From NCBI GenBank assembly GCA_017621815.1, contig JAGASK010000028.1, positions 28,140 through 92,139 on the forward strand: a stretch of 64,000 nucleotides of DNA, given 5' to 3'. Position numbers and translations under genes: made by a program. Positions 1-8,644 of this stretch are shown in pieces; position 1 is the first letter of the stretch, and each line of letters opens with the position of its first letter. Below the pieces are notes generated by a model. The model was not told where the DNA came from. It made no database searches and saw only the letters and a list, made by a program, of their open reading frames with translations. Source of the stretch: Lachnospiraceae bacterium (lineage in GTDB: Bacteria; Bacillota; Clostridia; Lachnospirales; Lachnospiraceae).

Positions 1-1617
1 AGATATTATTTAAACGGTTATCCTATGGGAAATCTGGAAGGGCATAAAGCACGAACAATCGGTGTGGATTTGATTGCAACTTTTCTTCCCGAAGATGTGG
101 TGGACGGATTATACAAAGCTGTGGAGATAGCAGGACTCAGTGTTGCCAATATGACGCTGGAGCCCATAGCTGCCATTCAGGTAGCCATTCCTGAGCGTTT
201 CCGTATGCTGAATATTGCACTAATTGATGTGGGAGCGGGAACAAGCGATATTTCCATTACAAATGACGGATGTATTATTGCCTATGGCATGATTCCCATA
301 GCAGGTGATGCTTTGACAGAGGCAATCGCAAGGCACTGTCTGGTAGACTTTGCAATGGCGGAAAAAATCAAGCGCGATGCGGGGGAAATGGAGACAGTTA
401 CATATGAAGACATTATGTTTTTGCCACAGACCATTGCAAGCAGTGAAGTATTGGCGGTGACAGAGCCTATTGTATCGGATATGGCAAAGCAGGTTTCCGA
501 TAAAATTAAAGAGTTAAACGGCGGAAAGTCAGTCAGCGCTGTGTTTGTGGTAGGGGGCGGAGGCAAAATTCCGGGATATACCGAAGCAATTTCAAGAGAG
601 CTGGGCATTGTAAAAGAGCGTGTGGCGCTGCGGGGCGAAGAAGTGATGCAGCAGATTGTCTTTGAGGAGGATATTAAGAAGGACAGCCTGCTGGTAACGC
701 CTGTAGGCATTTGCCTGAATTTTTATGAACAAAGCAATAACTTTATTTTTGTTAATTTCAATGAACGGAAAGTTAAAATATATGACAATAACAGGCTGAC
801 AGTAGCGGATGCTGCCATGCAGGCGGGATTCCCCAATGACGGACTGTTTCCGAAGAGAGGAAAGGCATTGAATTTTACGGTTAACGGAAAGAGCCGTATG
901 GTCAGGGGAGAAACGGGAGAAGCTGCAGTCATTACCGTTAATGGAAAGCCTGCTGATATTAATATGCCGATTCACGCTAATGATATTATCAGGGTTGCGC
1001 ATTCCACGGCAGGGAAGGAAGCGTCCCTTACGATAGGAGAACTTCCGGAGTCTAAGGACAGCATATTGGTTATTGTAAATGATAAGAAGGTGGAAATGCC
1101 TAAATTCGCAAGTGTAAACGGAACCCTTCAGTCAGGCTACTATGAAATCAGGGAAAATGATGCCGTAGAAATGCTGAATTATTATACGGTAAAGCAGCTT
1201 ACGGAGTTTATGGATGTAATTTTGGATCCCCATATGAATATTTATGTTAATAATAAGCTGGCAGATATGGATACTCCTGTTTATGAGAATTTTTCTGTTA
1301 TCTGGACCCTGGGGCAAACAGATTTTGAATCAGAAAAAAATCAGTCTCCGGAGGATGCGGCTGATGAAGCATCTGCTGAAAATATGGCAGAGCCTGTAAG
1401 TAATTCAGGAGAAATAGCAGTTCTTGTGAACAAAGTTCCGGTGAAGCTTCAGGGGAAAAAGGAATATATTTTTGTTGATGTTTTTGATGAGATAGATTTT
1501 GATTTATCAAGGCCCAGGGGCAAAGGAATTGTTACCAGTTTAAACGGCCGTCCGGCACAGTATATGGAACCCATTCATAACGGAGATGTGATTGAAATAT
1601 ACTGGCAGGAGCAATAA
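1..1617 (+). CDS. FtsA-like ATPase with C-terminal repeats, 5' truncated by window edge
   Basis: The reading frame is open to base 1, so the true start lies upstream; 538 residues are visible. The N-terminal half carries FtsA/actin-fold ATPase signatures: a phosphate-binding segment (LIDVGAGTSDISIT), the SHS2-side text around EPIAAIQVAIP, and the adenosine motif VFVVGGGGKIPGY. FtsA family proteins bind ATP and tether cell-division or envelope complexes at the membrane. The C-terminal ~290 residues are not canonical FtsA: they contain three similar units of the form NGKPADINMPIHANDII, NNKLADMDTPVYENFSV and NGRPAQYMEPIHNGDVI, suggesting small beta-rich repeats. No C-terminal amphipathic FtsA helix is evident, so this is an FtsA-domain paralogue rather than clear FtsA. 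It is followed 16 nt later by a metallo-hydrolase gene, probably co-transcribed. Confidence 0.8.
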   Translation, partial: RYYLNGYPMGNLEGHKARTIGVDLIATFLPEDVVDGLYKAVEIAGLSVANMTLEPIAAIQVAIPERFRMLNIALIDVGAGTSDISITNDGCIIAYGMIPIAGDALTEAIARHCLVDFAMAEKIKRDAGEMETVTYEDIMFLPQTIASSEVLAVTEPIVSDMAKQVSDKIKELNGGKSVSAVFVVGGGGKIPGYTEAISRELGIVKERVALRGEEVMQQIVFEEDIKKDSLLVTPVGICLNFYEQSNNFIFVNFNERKVKIYDNNRLTVADAAMQAGFPNDGLFPKRGKALNFTVNGKSRMVRGETGEAAVITVNGKPADINMPIHANDIIRVAHSTAGKEASLTIGELPESKDSILVIVNDKKVEMPKFASVNGTLQSGYYEIRENDAVEMLNYYTVKQLTEFMDVILDPHMNIYVNNKLADMDTPVYENFSVIWTLGQTDFESEKNQSPEDAADEASAENMAEPVSNSGEIAVLVNKVPVKLQGKKEYIFVDVFDEIDFDLSRPRGKGIVTSLNGRPAQYMEPIHNGDVIEIYWQEQ

Positions 1618-1633
1618 TACAGCGAGGTGTACC

Positions 1634-2434
1634 ATGAGATTATGCAGCATTGCCAGCGGAAGCAGCGGCAATTGTATTTATGCAGGTTCGGATTCCACTC
1701 ATATTCTTGTGGATGTTGGAATCAGCGGAAAAAGAACGGAAGAGGGTTTAAATGCCCTGGATTTATCCATGAGAGATATAGACGGTATTTTTATAACTCA
1801 TGAGCATACAGACCATATTGCAGGCCTTGGGGTGCTTGCAAGAAAATATGAAACGCCTGTATATGCCACAAAGGGAACCATAGAGGCTATTCGGAATACT
1901 TCTTCAGTGGGGATGATACCGGAGGAATTGTTTCACCCGATACAGGCAGATGAAAAAATAATTATTAAGGACCTTATCTGTAATCCCATGCGTATTTCCC
2001 ATGATGCGGCGGAACCGGTGGCTTACCGTATTACTCATGGAAGAAAAAGAATCGGCATTGTAACGGATCTCGGCAATTATAATGATTATACAGTAGAATC
2101 TCTGAGAGGGATGGATGCATTGCTGCTGGAAGCAAATCATGATGTGAATATGCTGCAGGTAGGGCCTTATCCGTACTATTTGAAACAGAGAATACTTGGG
2201 GATAAAGGACATTTATCCAATGAAAGAGCAGGACAGCTTTTATGCCGTCTTCTTCATGACAACCTGCAGGCTGTAGTGCTGGGACACCTGAGTAAAGAAA
2301 ATAATCTGCCTGAGCTTGCTTATGAAGCGGTGAGGGTGGAGGTTACCATGGCGGATACGGAATATAAAATAAGTGATTTTCCCATGCAGGTAGCAAAAAG
2401 AAGTGAAATATCTCCTGTGATACATATTGCATAG
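1634..2434 (+). CDS. MBL-fold metallo-hydrolase, YycJ/WalJ type
   Basis: A 266-residue metallo-beta-lactamase-fold protein. It begins MRLCSIASGSSGNC, the usual YycJ/WalJ opening, and carries the metal-binding motif THEHTDHIAGL; later Asp and His residues (TDLGNYNDY, LLEANHD, GHLS) complete the two-metal site. Family members are putative nucleases linked to cell-wall stress signalling or DNA repair in Firmicutes; the substrate cannot be read from sequence. The start at 1634 is chosen because GAGGTG lies 4 nt upstream and the family N terminus begins here; an in-frame ATG at 1592 would add 14 residues that overlap the preceding gene. It is cytoplasmic, with no signal peptide. It probably shares a transcript with the upstream FtsA-like gene. 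Confidence 0.88.
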   Translation: MRLCSIASGSSGNCIYAGSDSTHILVDVGISGKRTEEGLNALDLSMRDIDGIFITHEHTDHIAGLGVLARKYETPVYATKGTIEAIRNTSSVGMIPEELFHPIQADEKIIIKDLICNPMRISHDAAEPVAYRITHGRKRIGIVTDLGNYNDYTVESLRGMDALLLEANHDVNMLQVGPYPYYLKQRILGDKGHLSNERAGQLLCRLLHDNLQAVVLGHLSKENNLPELAYEAVRVEVTMADTEYKISDFPMQVAKRSEISPVIHIA

Positions 2435-2526
2435 AAGTTATGATTTGGTTATACTAAGCGGGAGATTTGGTTCATTTATTATAAAAGGAGGAAGGCTGAG
2501 GGTGAAAGACCTGATGCGGAAAGAAA

Positions 2527-2799
2527 ATGAATAAGACGATTATTACAGTAGTAGGAAAAGACACGGTTGGCATTATTGCAAGGGTATGTACCTATCTTGC
2601 AGAGAATCAAATTAATATTGAAGATATTTCCCAGACTATCGTACAGGGGTATTTTAATATGATGATGGTTGTGGATACGAATAAAGCTGTTAAGCATTTT
2701 GGAGAAATAGCAGATGAGCTTCAGGCGCTTGGGGAAGAAATCGGTGTTGTCATTAAGTGCCAGAAGGAAGAAATTTTTGATAAAATGCACAGAATTTAA
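2527..2799 (+). CDS. ACT domain protein, UPF0237 family
   Basis: A 90-residue protein made of a single ACT domain (about residues 4-80) with the beta-alpha-beta opening [20 protein letters not shown] typical of UPF0237 proteins. ACT domains bind small ligands, usually amino acids. It lies 11 nt upstream of the DUF711/UPF0210 gene; these two families are commonly found as neighbours, and the tight spacing supports one transcript and a shared role. The physiological function is unknown. The ATG at 2527 follows a GGAAAG Shine-Dalgarno-like sequence. The 92-nt gap before it contains an AAAGGAGGAAGG stretch near 2485 but no better open start. Confidence 0.88.
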   Translation: MNKTIITVVGKDTVGIIARVCTYLAENQINIEDISQTIVQGYFNMMMVVDTNKAVKHFGEIADELQALGEEIGVVIKCQKEEIFDKMHRI

Positions 2800-2810
2800 G
2801 GAGTAGGGGC

Positions 2811-4175
2811 ATGATAAACTTATTTGAGGTAGTTGAAACCAATGAGATGATTACCAAAGAGAATCTGGATGTGAGAACGATTACATTAGGAATCAGTCTT
2901 CTTGACTGCATCGATTCCGATTTGGACAGGCTCAATGAAAAGATATATCATAAAATTTATGAAGCGGCAAAGAATCTTGTGAGTACCGGTGAAGAGATTT
3001 CAAGAGAGTTCGGTATTCCCATTGTAAATAAAAGAATTTCGGTAACTCCCATTGCACTGGTGGGCGGAGCTGCCTGTAAAACAGTTGAGGATTTTGCATC
3101 CATTGCAAAAACACTTGATAAGGTTGCACATGAGGTGGGCGTTAATTTTATCGGAGGATATTCAGCCTTAGTAAGCAAGGGCATGACTCCGGCAGATGAG
3201 CTGTTAATCAGATCCATTCCGCTGGCGCTTTCTGTTACAGAAAGGGTATGCAGTTCCGTTAATCTGGGTTCTACAAAAACAGGAATCAATATGGATGCAG
3301 TAAAGCTCATGGGTGAAATGATTAAGCAGACTGCAGAATACACAAAGGAACAGGATTCACTTGGCTGTGCCAAGCTGGTAGTATTCTGCAATGCACCGGA
3401 TGATAATCCGTTTATGGCAGGTGCTTTTCACGGCGTTACGGAAGCGGATAAGATTATCAATGTGGGGGTCAGCGGCCCCGGCGTTGTAAAAACAGCTTTA
3501 AGTAAAGTAAGAGGCGAAAACTTTGAGGTTCTTTGTGAGACTATTAAAAAGACAGCCTTTAAAGTAACACGTGTAGGCCAGCTTGTGGCACAGGAGGCAT
3601 CGGAACGTCTTGGTGTTCCCTTCGGCATAGTGGATTTGTCCCTTGCTCCTACACCGGCTATCGGTGACAGTGTTGCCGACATTCTCTGCGAAATCGGACT
3701 GGAGTATGCAGGTGCACCGGGAACCACGGCAGCTCTTGCCCTTTTAAATGACCAGGTGAAAAAGGGCGGTGTTATGGCTTCTTCTTATGTAGGCGGCCTA
3801 AGCGGCGCATTTATACCTGTCAGTGAGGACCAGGGCATGATTAATGCAGTGGAAGCAGGTGCGCTTACCCTTGAAAAACTGGAAGCAATGACGTGCGTAT
3901 GTTCTGTGGGACTTGATATGATTGCGGTTCCGGGAGATACGAAAGCTTCTACCCTGTCAGGAATTATTGCGGATGAAATGGCAATAGGCATGGTGAATCA
4001 GAAGACAACTGCAGTCCGCATTATTCCCGTTATCGGAAAAGGCGTGGGGGAAACAGTGGAATTCGGCGGTCTTTTGGGATATGCACCTATTATGCCGGTG
4101 AATCAGTTCTCCTGTGATAACTTTGTAAACAGGGGAGGCAGAATTCCGGCACCCATACACAGTTTTAAGAACTAA
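2811..4175 (+). CDS. DUF711 / UPF0210 family protein (PFL-fold)
   Basis: A 454-residue protein matching the length and sequence character of UPF0210 (DUF711). This family has a pyruvate-formate-lyase-like barrel but no established reaction. Recognisable features are the N-terminal [14 protein letters not shown] and the glycine-rich segments [12 protein letters not shown] and [20 protein letters not shown]. It is cytoplasmic. The gene sits 11 nt downstream of the ACT-domain gene with an AAGGAG ribosome binding site, so it is probably translated from the same mRNA. I can name the family confidently but not a function. It ends at 4175 and is followed by a new promoter, which closes this conserved block. 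Confidence 0.88.
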   Translation: MINLFEVVETNEMITKENLDVRTITLGISLLDCIDSDLDRLNEKIYHKIYEAAKNLVSTGEEISREFGIPIVNKRISVTPIALVGGAACKTVEDFASIAKTLDKVAHEVGVNFIGGYSALVSKGMTPADELLIRSIPLALSVTERVCSSVNLGSTKTGINMDAVKLMGEMIKQTAEYTKEQDSLGCAKLVVFCNAPDDNPFMAGAFHGVTEADKIINVGVSGPGVVKTALSKVRGENFEVLCETIKKTAFKVTRVGQLVAQEASERLGVPFGIVDLSLAPTPAIGDSVADILCEIGLEYAGAPGTTAALALLNDQVKKGGVMASSYVGGLSGAFIPVSEDQGMINAVEAGALTLEKLEAMTCVCSVGLDMIAVPGDTKASTLSGIIADEMAIGMVNQKTTAVRIIPVIGKGVGETVEFGGLLGYAPIMPVNQFSCDNFVNRGGRIPAPIHSFKN

Positions 4176-4197
4176 GAAAAAATTAAGACAATTTGCG

Positions 4198-4226
4198 TTG
4201 TTTTGCCTCATGTACTGTGCTATAGT
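4198..4226 (+). promoter_or_regulatory. sigma-A type promoter for the transport operon
   Basis: A TTGTTT -35 (4198-4203) and a TATAGT -10 (4221-4226) are separated by exactly 17 nt, about 45 nt ahead of the lipoprotein start at 4271. This fits a vegetative promoter driving the operon from 4271 to 14070. No operator palindrome is obvious around it. Confidence 0.55.
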
Positions 4227-4270
4227 TTGTAGGTAATAATAAACTGGGCACAATATATGAGGTGTTTTAA

Positions 4271-6700
4271 ATGAAAAGATATAGAAAAAGAATTTTAGCA
4301 GTATTACTTATAGGTACTATGGTTCTGTCTCTTGCAGGCTGTAACAGAAGCAGTTCTGACGCTGGAAATCAGGTTAAAAAGGATTTTTATTATGTACCGG
4401 AGTACCATGATTTGGAATTGGCTTCTGATTATATCGGAGAAACTGCTGTAGTAGGAAATACTTTATATTTATATGGCTCATCCTGGAATGAGGAAACAGG
4501 AGAGAGTATAAACAGTATGTATCAGTATGATTTCCTTTCAGGTCAGAGCAGTGAATTGCCTGTGGATTTTGACGGGAATGATTCCGTGCAGCAGATGTGC
4601 GAAGATTCAGAAGGAAATATTGTGATGATAATGTCACGGTATGCTCCGTCGGTTCTGGAAGATGCAGCAGGTACGGAAGATGCAGACCAGCAGGATGATG
4701 ACAGTACTGGTGCGGAAGACAATGATGAAGCTGACGAAACTTCCGGAGAAAGCGTTGCACTTTCCAAAAAAACGGTTGCAGGGTCGGTAATATCCGAGGA
4801 GGATGCCGCAGATGAGGGAACCTATGAAGCGGTGGAGTATACAAGTTATATTGAATTGTGGAAAATAAATTCAGAAGACGGAAGCACGATTGTTAAAACA
4901 GATATTAAGCCTGTCTTTGAAGATGCTGACAACGCATATGTACAATATATGACAATAGATAATGAAGATAATGTCTATTTATCCGATGGAAACAGTAATA
5001 TTTATGTGCTGGATAAAGACGGAAACAAAATCTGCACAATTTCCGTTGAAAACTGGGTGGAAAATCTTTTTGCAACCAAAGAAGGAAAGGTTTTTATGAG
5101 AACCTGGGGAAATAACGGCATGGCGGTAAAACCGGTAGATATCCAGAAGAAGAGTCTCGGAGAGGATGTTACCAGCGAAAATCTGAATGGAAACGGCAAT
5201 TCATATAATCAGAATTATTATAAGGGCCTGGAAAAAGGAATTTTGGGCAGTGACAACAACGGTGTATTCATTTATGATTTTGAAACGGATGTAAGAGAAG
5301 ATTTATTTTCATGGCTGGATGCAGATATTAACAGTGATGAGGTCAGTGAAATCGGACAGCTGTCTGACGGAAGAATCTGGGCAATTCTAAGGGATTATTC
5401 AGAGGAAAAAACAAAATATTCGCTGGTATATCTGACGAAGACGCCGGCATCTGAGGTGCCGCAGAAAGAAGAGCTTCTCTTTGGAACAATGTGGCTGAAT
5501 CAGAATGTACGTAAGAGCATCATTGATTTTAATAAATCCAATGCAAAATATCATATTTCAGTAAAAGAATATTCTACGGATGATTATATGACAGGACTGA
5601 CACAGTTCAATAATGATATTACGAGCGGCAACGGTCCTGACATTATTGATATATCCGATATTGATTATAAGCAGTATGTCAGCAAAGGCGTATTGGAAAA
5701 TCTTTATCCGTATATGGAAAAAGACGGCATTAACAAAGAAGATTATCTTATGAATGTATTAAAGGCTTATGAAGTGGATGGTAAGCTTTACGGAATTGTT
5801 CCTCAGTTTTACATTACCACAACAATTGCCAAGGCTTCCAAAGTAGGAGATACTCCCGGCTGGACTTTAAACGAAATGCTTGATTTTGTTGAACACAGTG
5901 AAGCAGAAAATATTTTCCAGTACGGAAGCAGAGAGAGTATTTTCTATTATTGTATTTATAATAATATTGATGAATTTATTGACTGGGAAACGGGCGAATG
6001 CAGATTTAACGGCGATGATTTCATCAGAGTGCTGGAATTTGCGAATAAGTTTCCTGAAGAGATTGATTATAACTCTGATGAAGGCATTTCTTCTAAGCTT
6101 CGTTCAGATAAGGTACTGCTTATGCAGACCAGCATAAGCTCCGTACAGGAATATCAGATGATGAATGGACTGTTTGGTGAAAAGACAACGTATATCGGAT
6201 ATCCTAACAGTGAGCGGAAGGGAAATCTGATTCAGCCTACCAACGGCAGCGTAGCATTGAATGCCAAGTCTAAAAATAAGGATGGCGCATGGGAGTTTAT
6301 TAAAATTCTGCTTTCAGATGATTATCAGAACAGCCTTGTCAGCGAGTGGGGGTCATCCTGGGGATTTCCTTTGAAAAAATCAGCTCTTGACAAGCAGTTT
6401 GAAAAAGATATGACTCCGGAGTATTATGAAGATGAAAACGGCAATCAGGTAGAGCAGATGAAAACCAGTTGGGGTTATGATGATTTTAATATGGATATTT
6501 ATGCTGCCACTCAGGAAGAGATTGATGCTGTAAAGGAAATTATAACTTCTGCAGAAAAAACTTCTGGTTCTGTAAATGAAGAACTGACAAATATTATTAC
6601 GGAAGAAACAGGAGCGTTTTTTAAAGGACAGAAGTCAGCAAAGGATACGGCGGATATTATTCAAAACAGAATTCAGATTTATGTAAAGGAAAATTCATAA
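4271..6700 (+). CDS. Lipoprotein: N-terminal beta-propeller-like domain fused to family 1 solute-binding domain
   Basis: An 809-residue lipoprotein: basic N terminus, hydrophobic stretch, lipobox LAGC with Cys near residue 23. Residues ~35-400 look like propeller blades (repeated strands such as NVYLSDGNSNIYVLDKDGN and KVFMRTWGNNGM), interrupted by a very acidic low-complexity insert (~residues 130-160). From ~405 the sequence is a sugar-type extracellular solute-binding protein (RKSIIDFNKSN, DITSGNGPDIIDIS, GYPNSERKGN, KDGAWEFIKILLS). A standard sugar-binding protein has about 430 residues, so this is nearly double. Two permease genes follow, supporting an importer role. A paralogue of the same architecture lies at 11791. 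The ligand is unknown, and the propeller may be a sensing or docking module. Confidence 0.85.
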   Translation: MKRYRKRILAVLLIGTMVLSLAGCNRSSSDAGNQVKKDFYYVPEYHDLELASDYIGETAVVGNTLYLYGSSWNEETGESINSMYQYDFLSGQSSELPVDFDGNDSVQQMCEDSEGNIVMIMSRYAPSVLEDAAGTEDADQQDDDSTGAEDNDEADETSGESVALSKKTVAGSVISEEDAADEGTYEAVEYTSYIELWKINSEDGSTIVKTDIKPVFEDADNAYVQYMTIDNEDNVYLSDGNSNIYVLDKDGNKICTISVENWVENLFATKEGKVFMRTWGNNGMAVKPVDIQKKSLGEDVTSENLNGNGNSYNQNYYKGLEKGILGSDNNGVFIYDFETDVREDLFSWLDADINSDEVSEIGQLSDGRIWAILRDYSEEKTKYSLVYLTKTPASEVPQKEELLFGTMWLNQNVRKSIIDFNKSNAKYHISVKEYSTDDYMTGLTQFNNDITSGNGPDIIDISDIDYKQYVSKGVLENLYPYMEKDGINKEDYLMNVLKAYEVDGKLYGIVPQFYITTTIAKASKVGDTPGWTLNEMLDFVEHSEAENIFQYGSRESIFYYCIYNNIDEFIDWETGECRFNGDDFIRVLEFANKFPEEIDYNSDEGISSKLRSDKVLLMQTSISSVQEYQMMNGLFGEKTTYIGYPNSERKGNLIQPTNGSVALNAKSKNKDGAWEFIKILLSDDYQNSLVSEWGSSWGFPLKKSALDKQFEKDMTPEYYEDENGNQVEQMKTSWGYDDFNMDIYAATQEEIDAVKEIITSAEKTSGSVNEELTNIITEETGAFFKGQKSAKDTADIIQNRIQIYVKENS

Positions 6701-6727
6701 GACAGTTTGGAATATGAAACGAGATAA

Positions 6728-7666
6728 ATGAAAGTGAAGAAACGTAAAAATCCAAAAACTGAAGGCTTAAAAGTAGATAGGGGCAGTGCCGGAAAGAAGA
6801 ACAAACGGGCATTTAAGGGGAAACTGATATCATGGGGATATTTGTTTCCCAGTCTTGCCGGTGTGCTGTTATTTTTTGTGCTGCCGTTTTTTGTGGTTAT
6901 TTATTATTCCATGGTAGATAATCCCATTAACAATCAGTTTGTCTTTTTAGATAATTTCGTAAAGGTGGCAACTAATAAGGCTTTTCAGCAGGCTGCGTAT
7001 AATACAATGAAATTTTCGGCTGTGGCAGTACCGCTGGCAGTGATTTTGTCCCTGCTGCTTGCGATGATGCTGGAATGCAAAATTCCATTCAGAAGCCAGT
7101 TCAGAACCTTTTTCTTAAGTCCCATGATGGTACCGGTTGCATCGGTTATTTTAATCTGGCAGGTGCTGTTTCATTATAACGGTATTGTGAATGATTTTAC
7201 AGGTTTGTTCGGAGCAGATAAAGTGGACTGGTTAAAATCTTCCCATGCCCAGGTGGTAATCGTTATTTTATTTTTATGGAAGAATCTGGGATACAATATG
7301 ATACTGTTTATGGCGGCGTTAAGCAGTATTCCCAAGGATATTCTGGAGGTTGCAGTACTGGAAAGCGCTACGCCTCTGCAGATTTTCTGGCATATTAAAA
7401 TAAGATATTTATCTTCAACTATCCTTTTTGTGACAATTATGTCCCTGATAAATTCTTTTAAGGTTTTCAGGGAAATCTATTTATTGACAGGAAATTATCC
7501 GTATGATTCAATTTATATGATGCAGCATTTCATGAATAATGCTTTTGGACAGTTGGATTATCAGAAATTATCGGCAGCGGCCATTATGATGTCAATGGTA
7601 ATGGTTATATTAATAGGAATCCTGTTCCTGACCGAGAATTATTTCGGAAAGGATGTGGAAGGATGA
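6728..7666 (+). CDS. Sugar ABC transporter permease (MalF/UgpA type)
   Basis: A 312-residue integral membrane permease with about six transmembrane segments, preceded by an unusually basic cytoplasmic N terminus (~35 residues rich in Lys/Arg). The cytoplasmic coupling loop has the EAA pattern (LEVAVLESATPLQIFWHIKIRYL), in which the usual EAA...G motif is weakly conserved. It follows the solute-binding lipoprotein and overlaps the second permease by 4 nt (ATGA), showing translational coupling. These two permeases should form a heterodimeric channel. No ATPase gene is present nearby, so a shared MsmK-type ATPase encoded elsewhere is inferred. The substrate is unknown. Confidence 0.9.
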   Translation: MKVKKRKNPKTEGLKVDRGSAGKKNKRAFKGKLISWGYLFPSLAGVLLFFVLPFFVVIYYSMVDNPINNQFVFLDNFVKVATNKAFQQAAYNTMKFSAVAVPLAVILSLLLAMMLECKIPFRSQFRTFFLSPMMVPVASVILIWQVLFHYNGIVNDFTGLFGADKVDWLKSSHAQVVIVILFLWKNLGYNMILFMAALSSIPKDILEVAVLESATPLQIFWHIKIRYLSSTILFVTIMSLINSFKVFREIYLLTGNYPYDSIYMMQHFMNNAFGQLDYQKLSAAAIMMSMVMVILIGILFLTENYFGKDVEG

Positions 7667-8622
7667 AAAAACGCATGGATATTCCTGAGAGAATAAAAAG
7701 AGAAGATAAGTCAAAGGTAAAAAAAAGAAAGAAATTCAGGCAGAGAAGACTGTTTGTAAAGACAGCAATCATCACCATGATAGCGGCATGCTTTGCGGTA
7801 TTGTTTTTAATGCCCATTGTACTGACTGTTACAAATTCTTTTATGTCCGCATCAGAAATTTCATCTAATTACGGGCAGGTTTTTGCCACAACCGATACAG
7901 GTGGAAAGACATATATTTCGGAAAAAGTAAATCTGAAATTTATACCGGATATGGTATCATTCAGTCAGTATATTACTGTTTTGTTTAAAAGCCCCGAATA
8001 TTTATTTAAATTTTGGAATTCCGTTATTTTGGTTGTGCCTATAGTGGTTTTTCAGCTTCTGGTTGCTGCTCTGGCAGCATACGGCTTTACCAGATACAGA
8101 GGCAGGATAAAGGAAATTATATTTTTTGTATATATAATTTTGATGCTTATGCCGTATCAGGTTACACTGGTTCCGAATTATCTGGTATCTGACTGGCTTA
8201 ATATTCTTGATACAAGGTGGGCAATCTGGCTTCCGGGTATTTTTTCGCCCTTTGCAGTATTTTTATTTACCAAATATATGAGGAGAATTCCCATATCCGT
8301 AATGGAAGCCGCTCAGATTGACGGTGCAGGAGAATGGCAGATTTTCAGGCGTATTTGCATGCCTTTATGCAAAGGCGCTATGTGTTCCGTTGCCATACTT
8401 ATTTTTATAGATTACTGGAATATGGTTGAACAGCCGCTTATTCTTTTATCGGATTCGGAACAGCATCCTCTTTCCGTATTTCTTTCAAAGATAAATGAAG
8501 GTGAAGTAGGGCTTGCATTTGCGGTTGCAACGATTTATATGGTACCGCCGATTCTTGTATTTTTATATGGTGAAGATTATCTTGTAGAAGGTATTACTTA
8601 TCAGGGCGGTATTAAGGGCTAG
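7663..8622 (+). CDS. Carbohydrate ABC transporter permease (MalG/UgpE type)
   Basis: A 319-residue permease with a basic, Lys-rich N terminus of ~40 residues, a first membrane helix (TAIITMIAACFAVLFLMPIV) and further helices. The EAA loop is clear: MEAAQIDGAGEWQIFRRICM, matching EAA---G---------I-LP. It overlaps the previous permease by the ATGA junction. An extracellular loop of ~65 residues after the first helix is longer than in many MalG proteins. It works with the preceding permease and the lipoprotein at 4271. Confidence 0.92.
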   Translation: MKKRMDIPERIKREDKSKVKKRKKFRQRRLFVKTAIITMIAACFAVLFLMPIVLTVTNSFMSASEISSNYGQVFATTDTGGKTYISEKVNLKFIPDMVSFSQYITVLFKSPEYLFKFWNSVILVVPIVVFQLLVAALAAYGFTRYRGRIKEIIFFVYIILMLMPYQVTLVPNYLVSDWLNILDTRWAIWLPGIFSPFAVFLFTKYMRRIPISVMEAAQIDGAGEWQIFRRICMPLCKGAMCSVAILIFIDYWNMVEQPLILLSDSEQHPLSVFLSKINEGEVGLAFAVATIYMVPPILVFLYGEDYLVEGITYQGGIKG

Positions 8623-8644
8623 GAGATTTATGGAGGATTAAATC

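Noticed and set aside
592-1002. Minus-strand frames within the FtsA-like gene
   Set aside because: They are shadows of the well-supported plus-strand gene, with Ser/Ile-rich, low-plausibility products.
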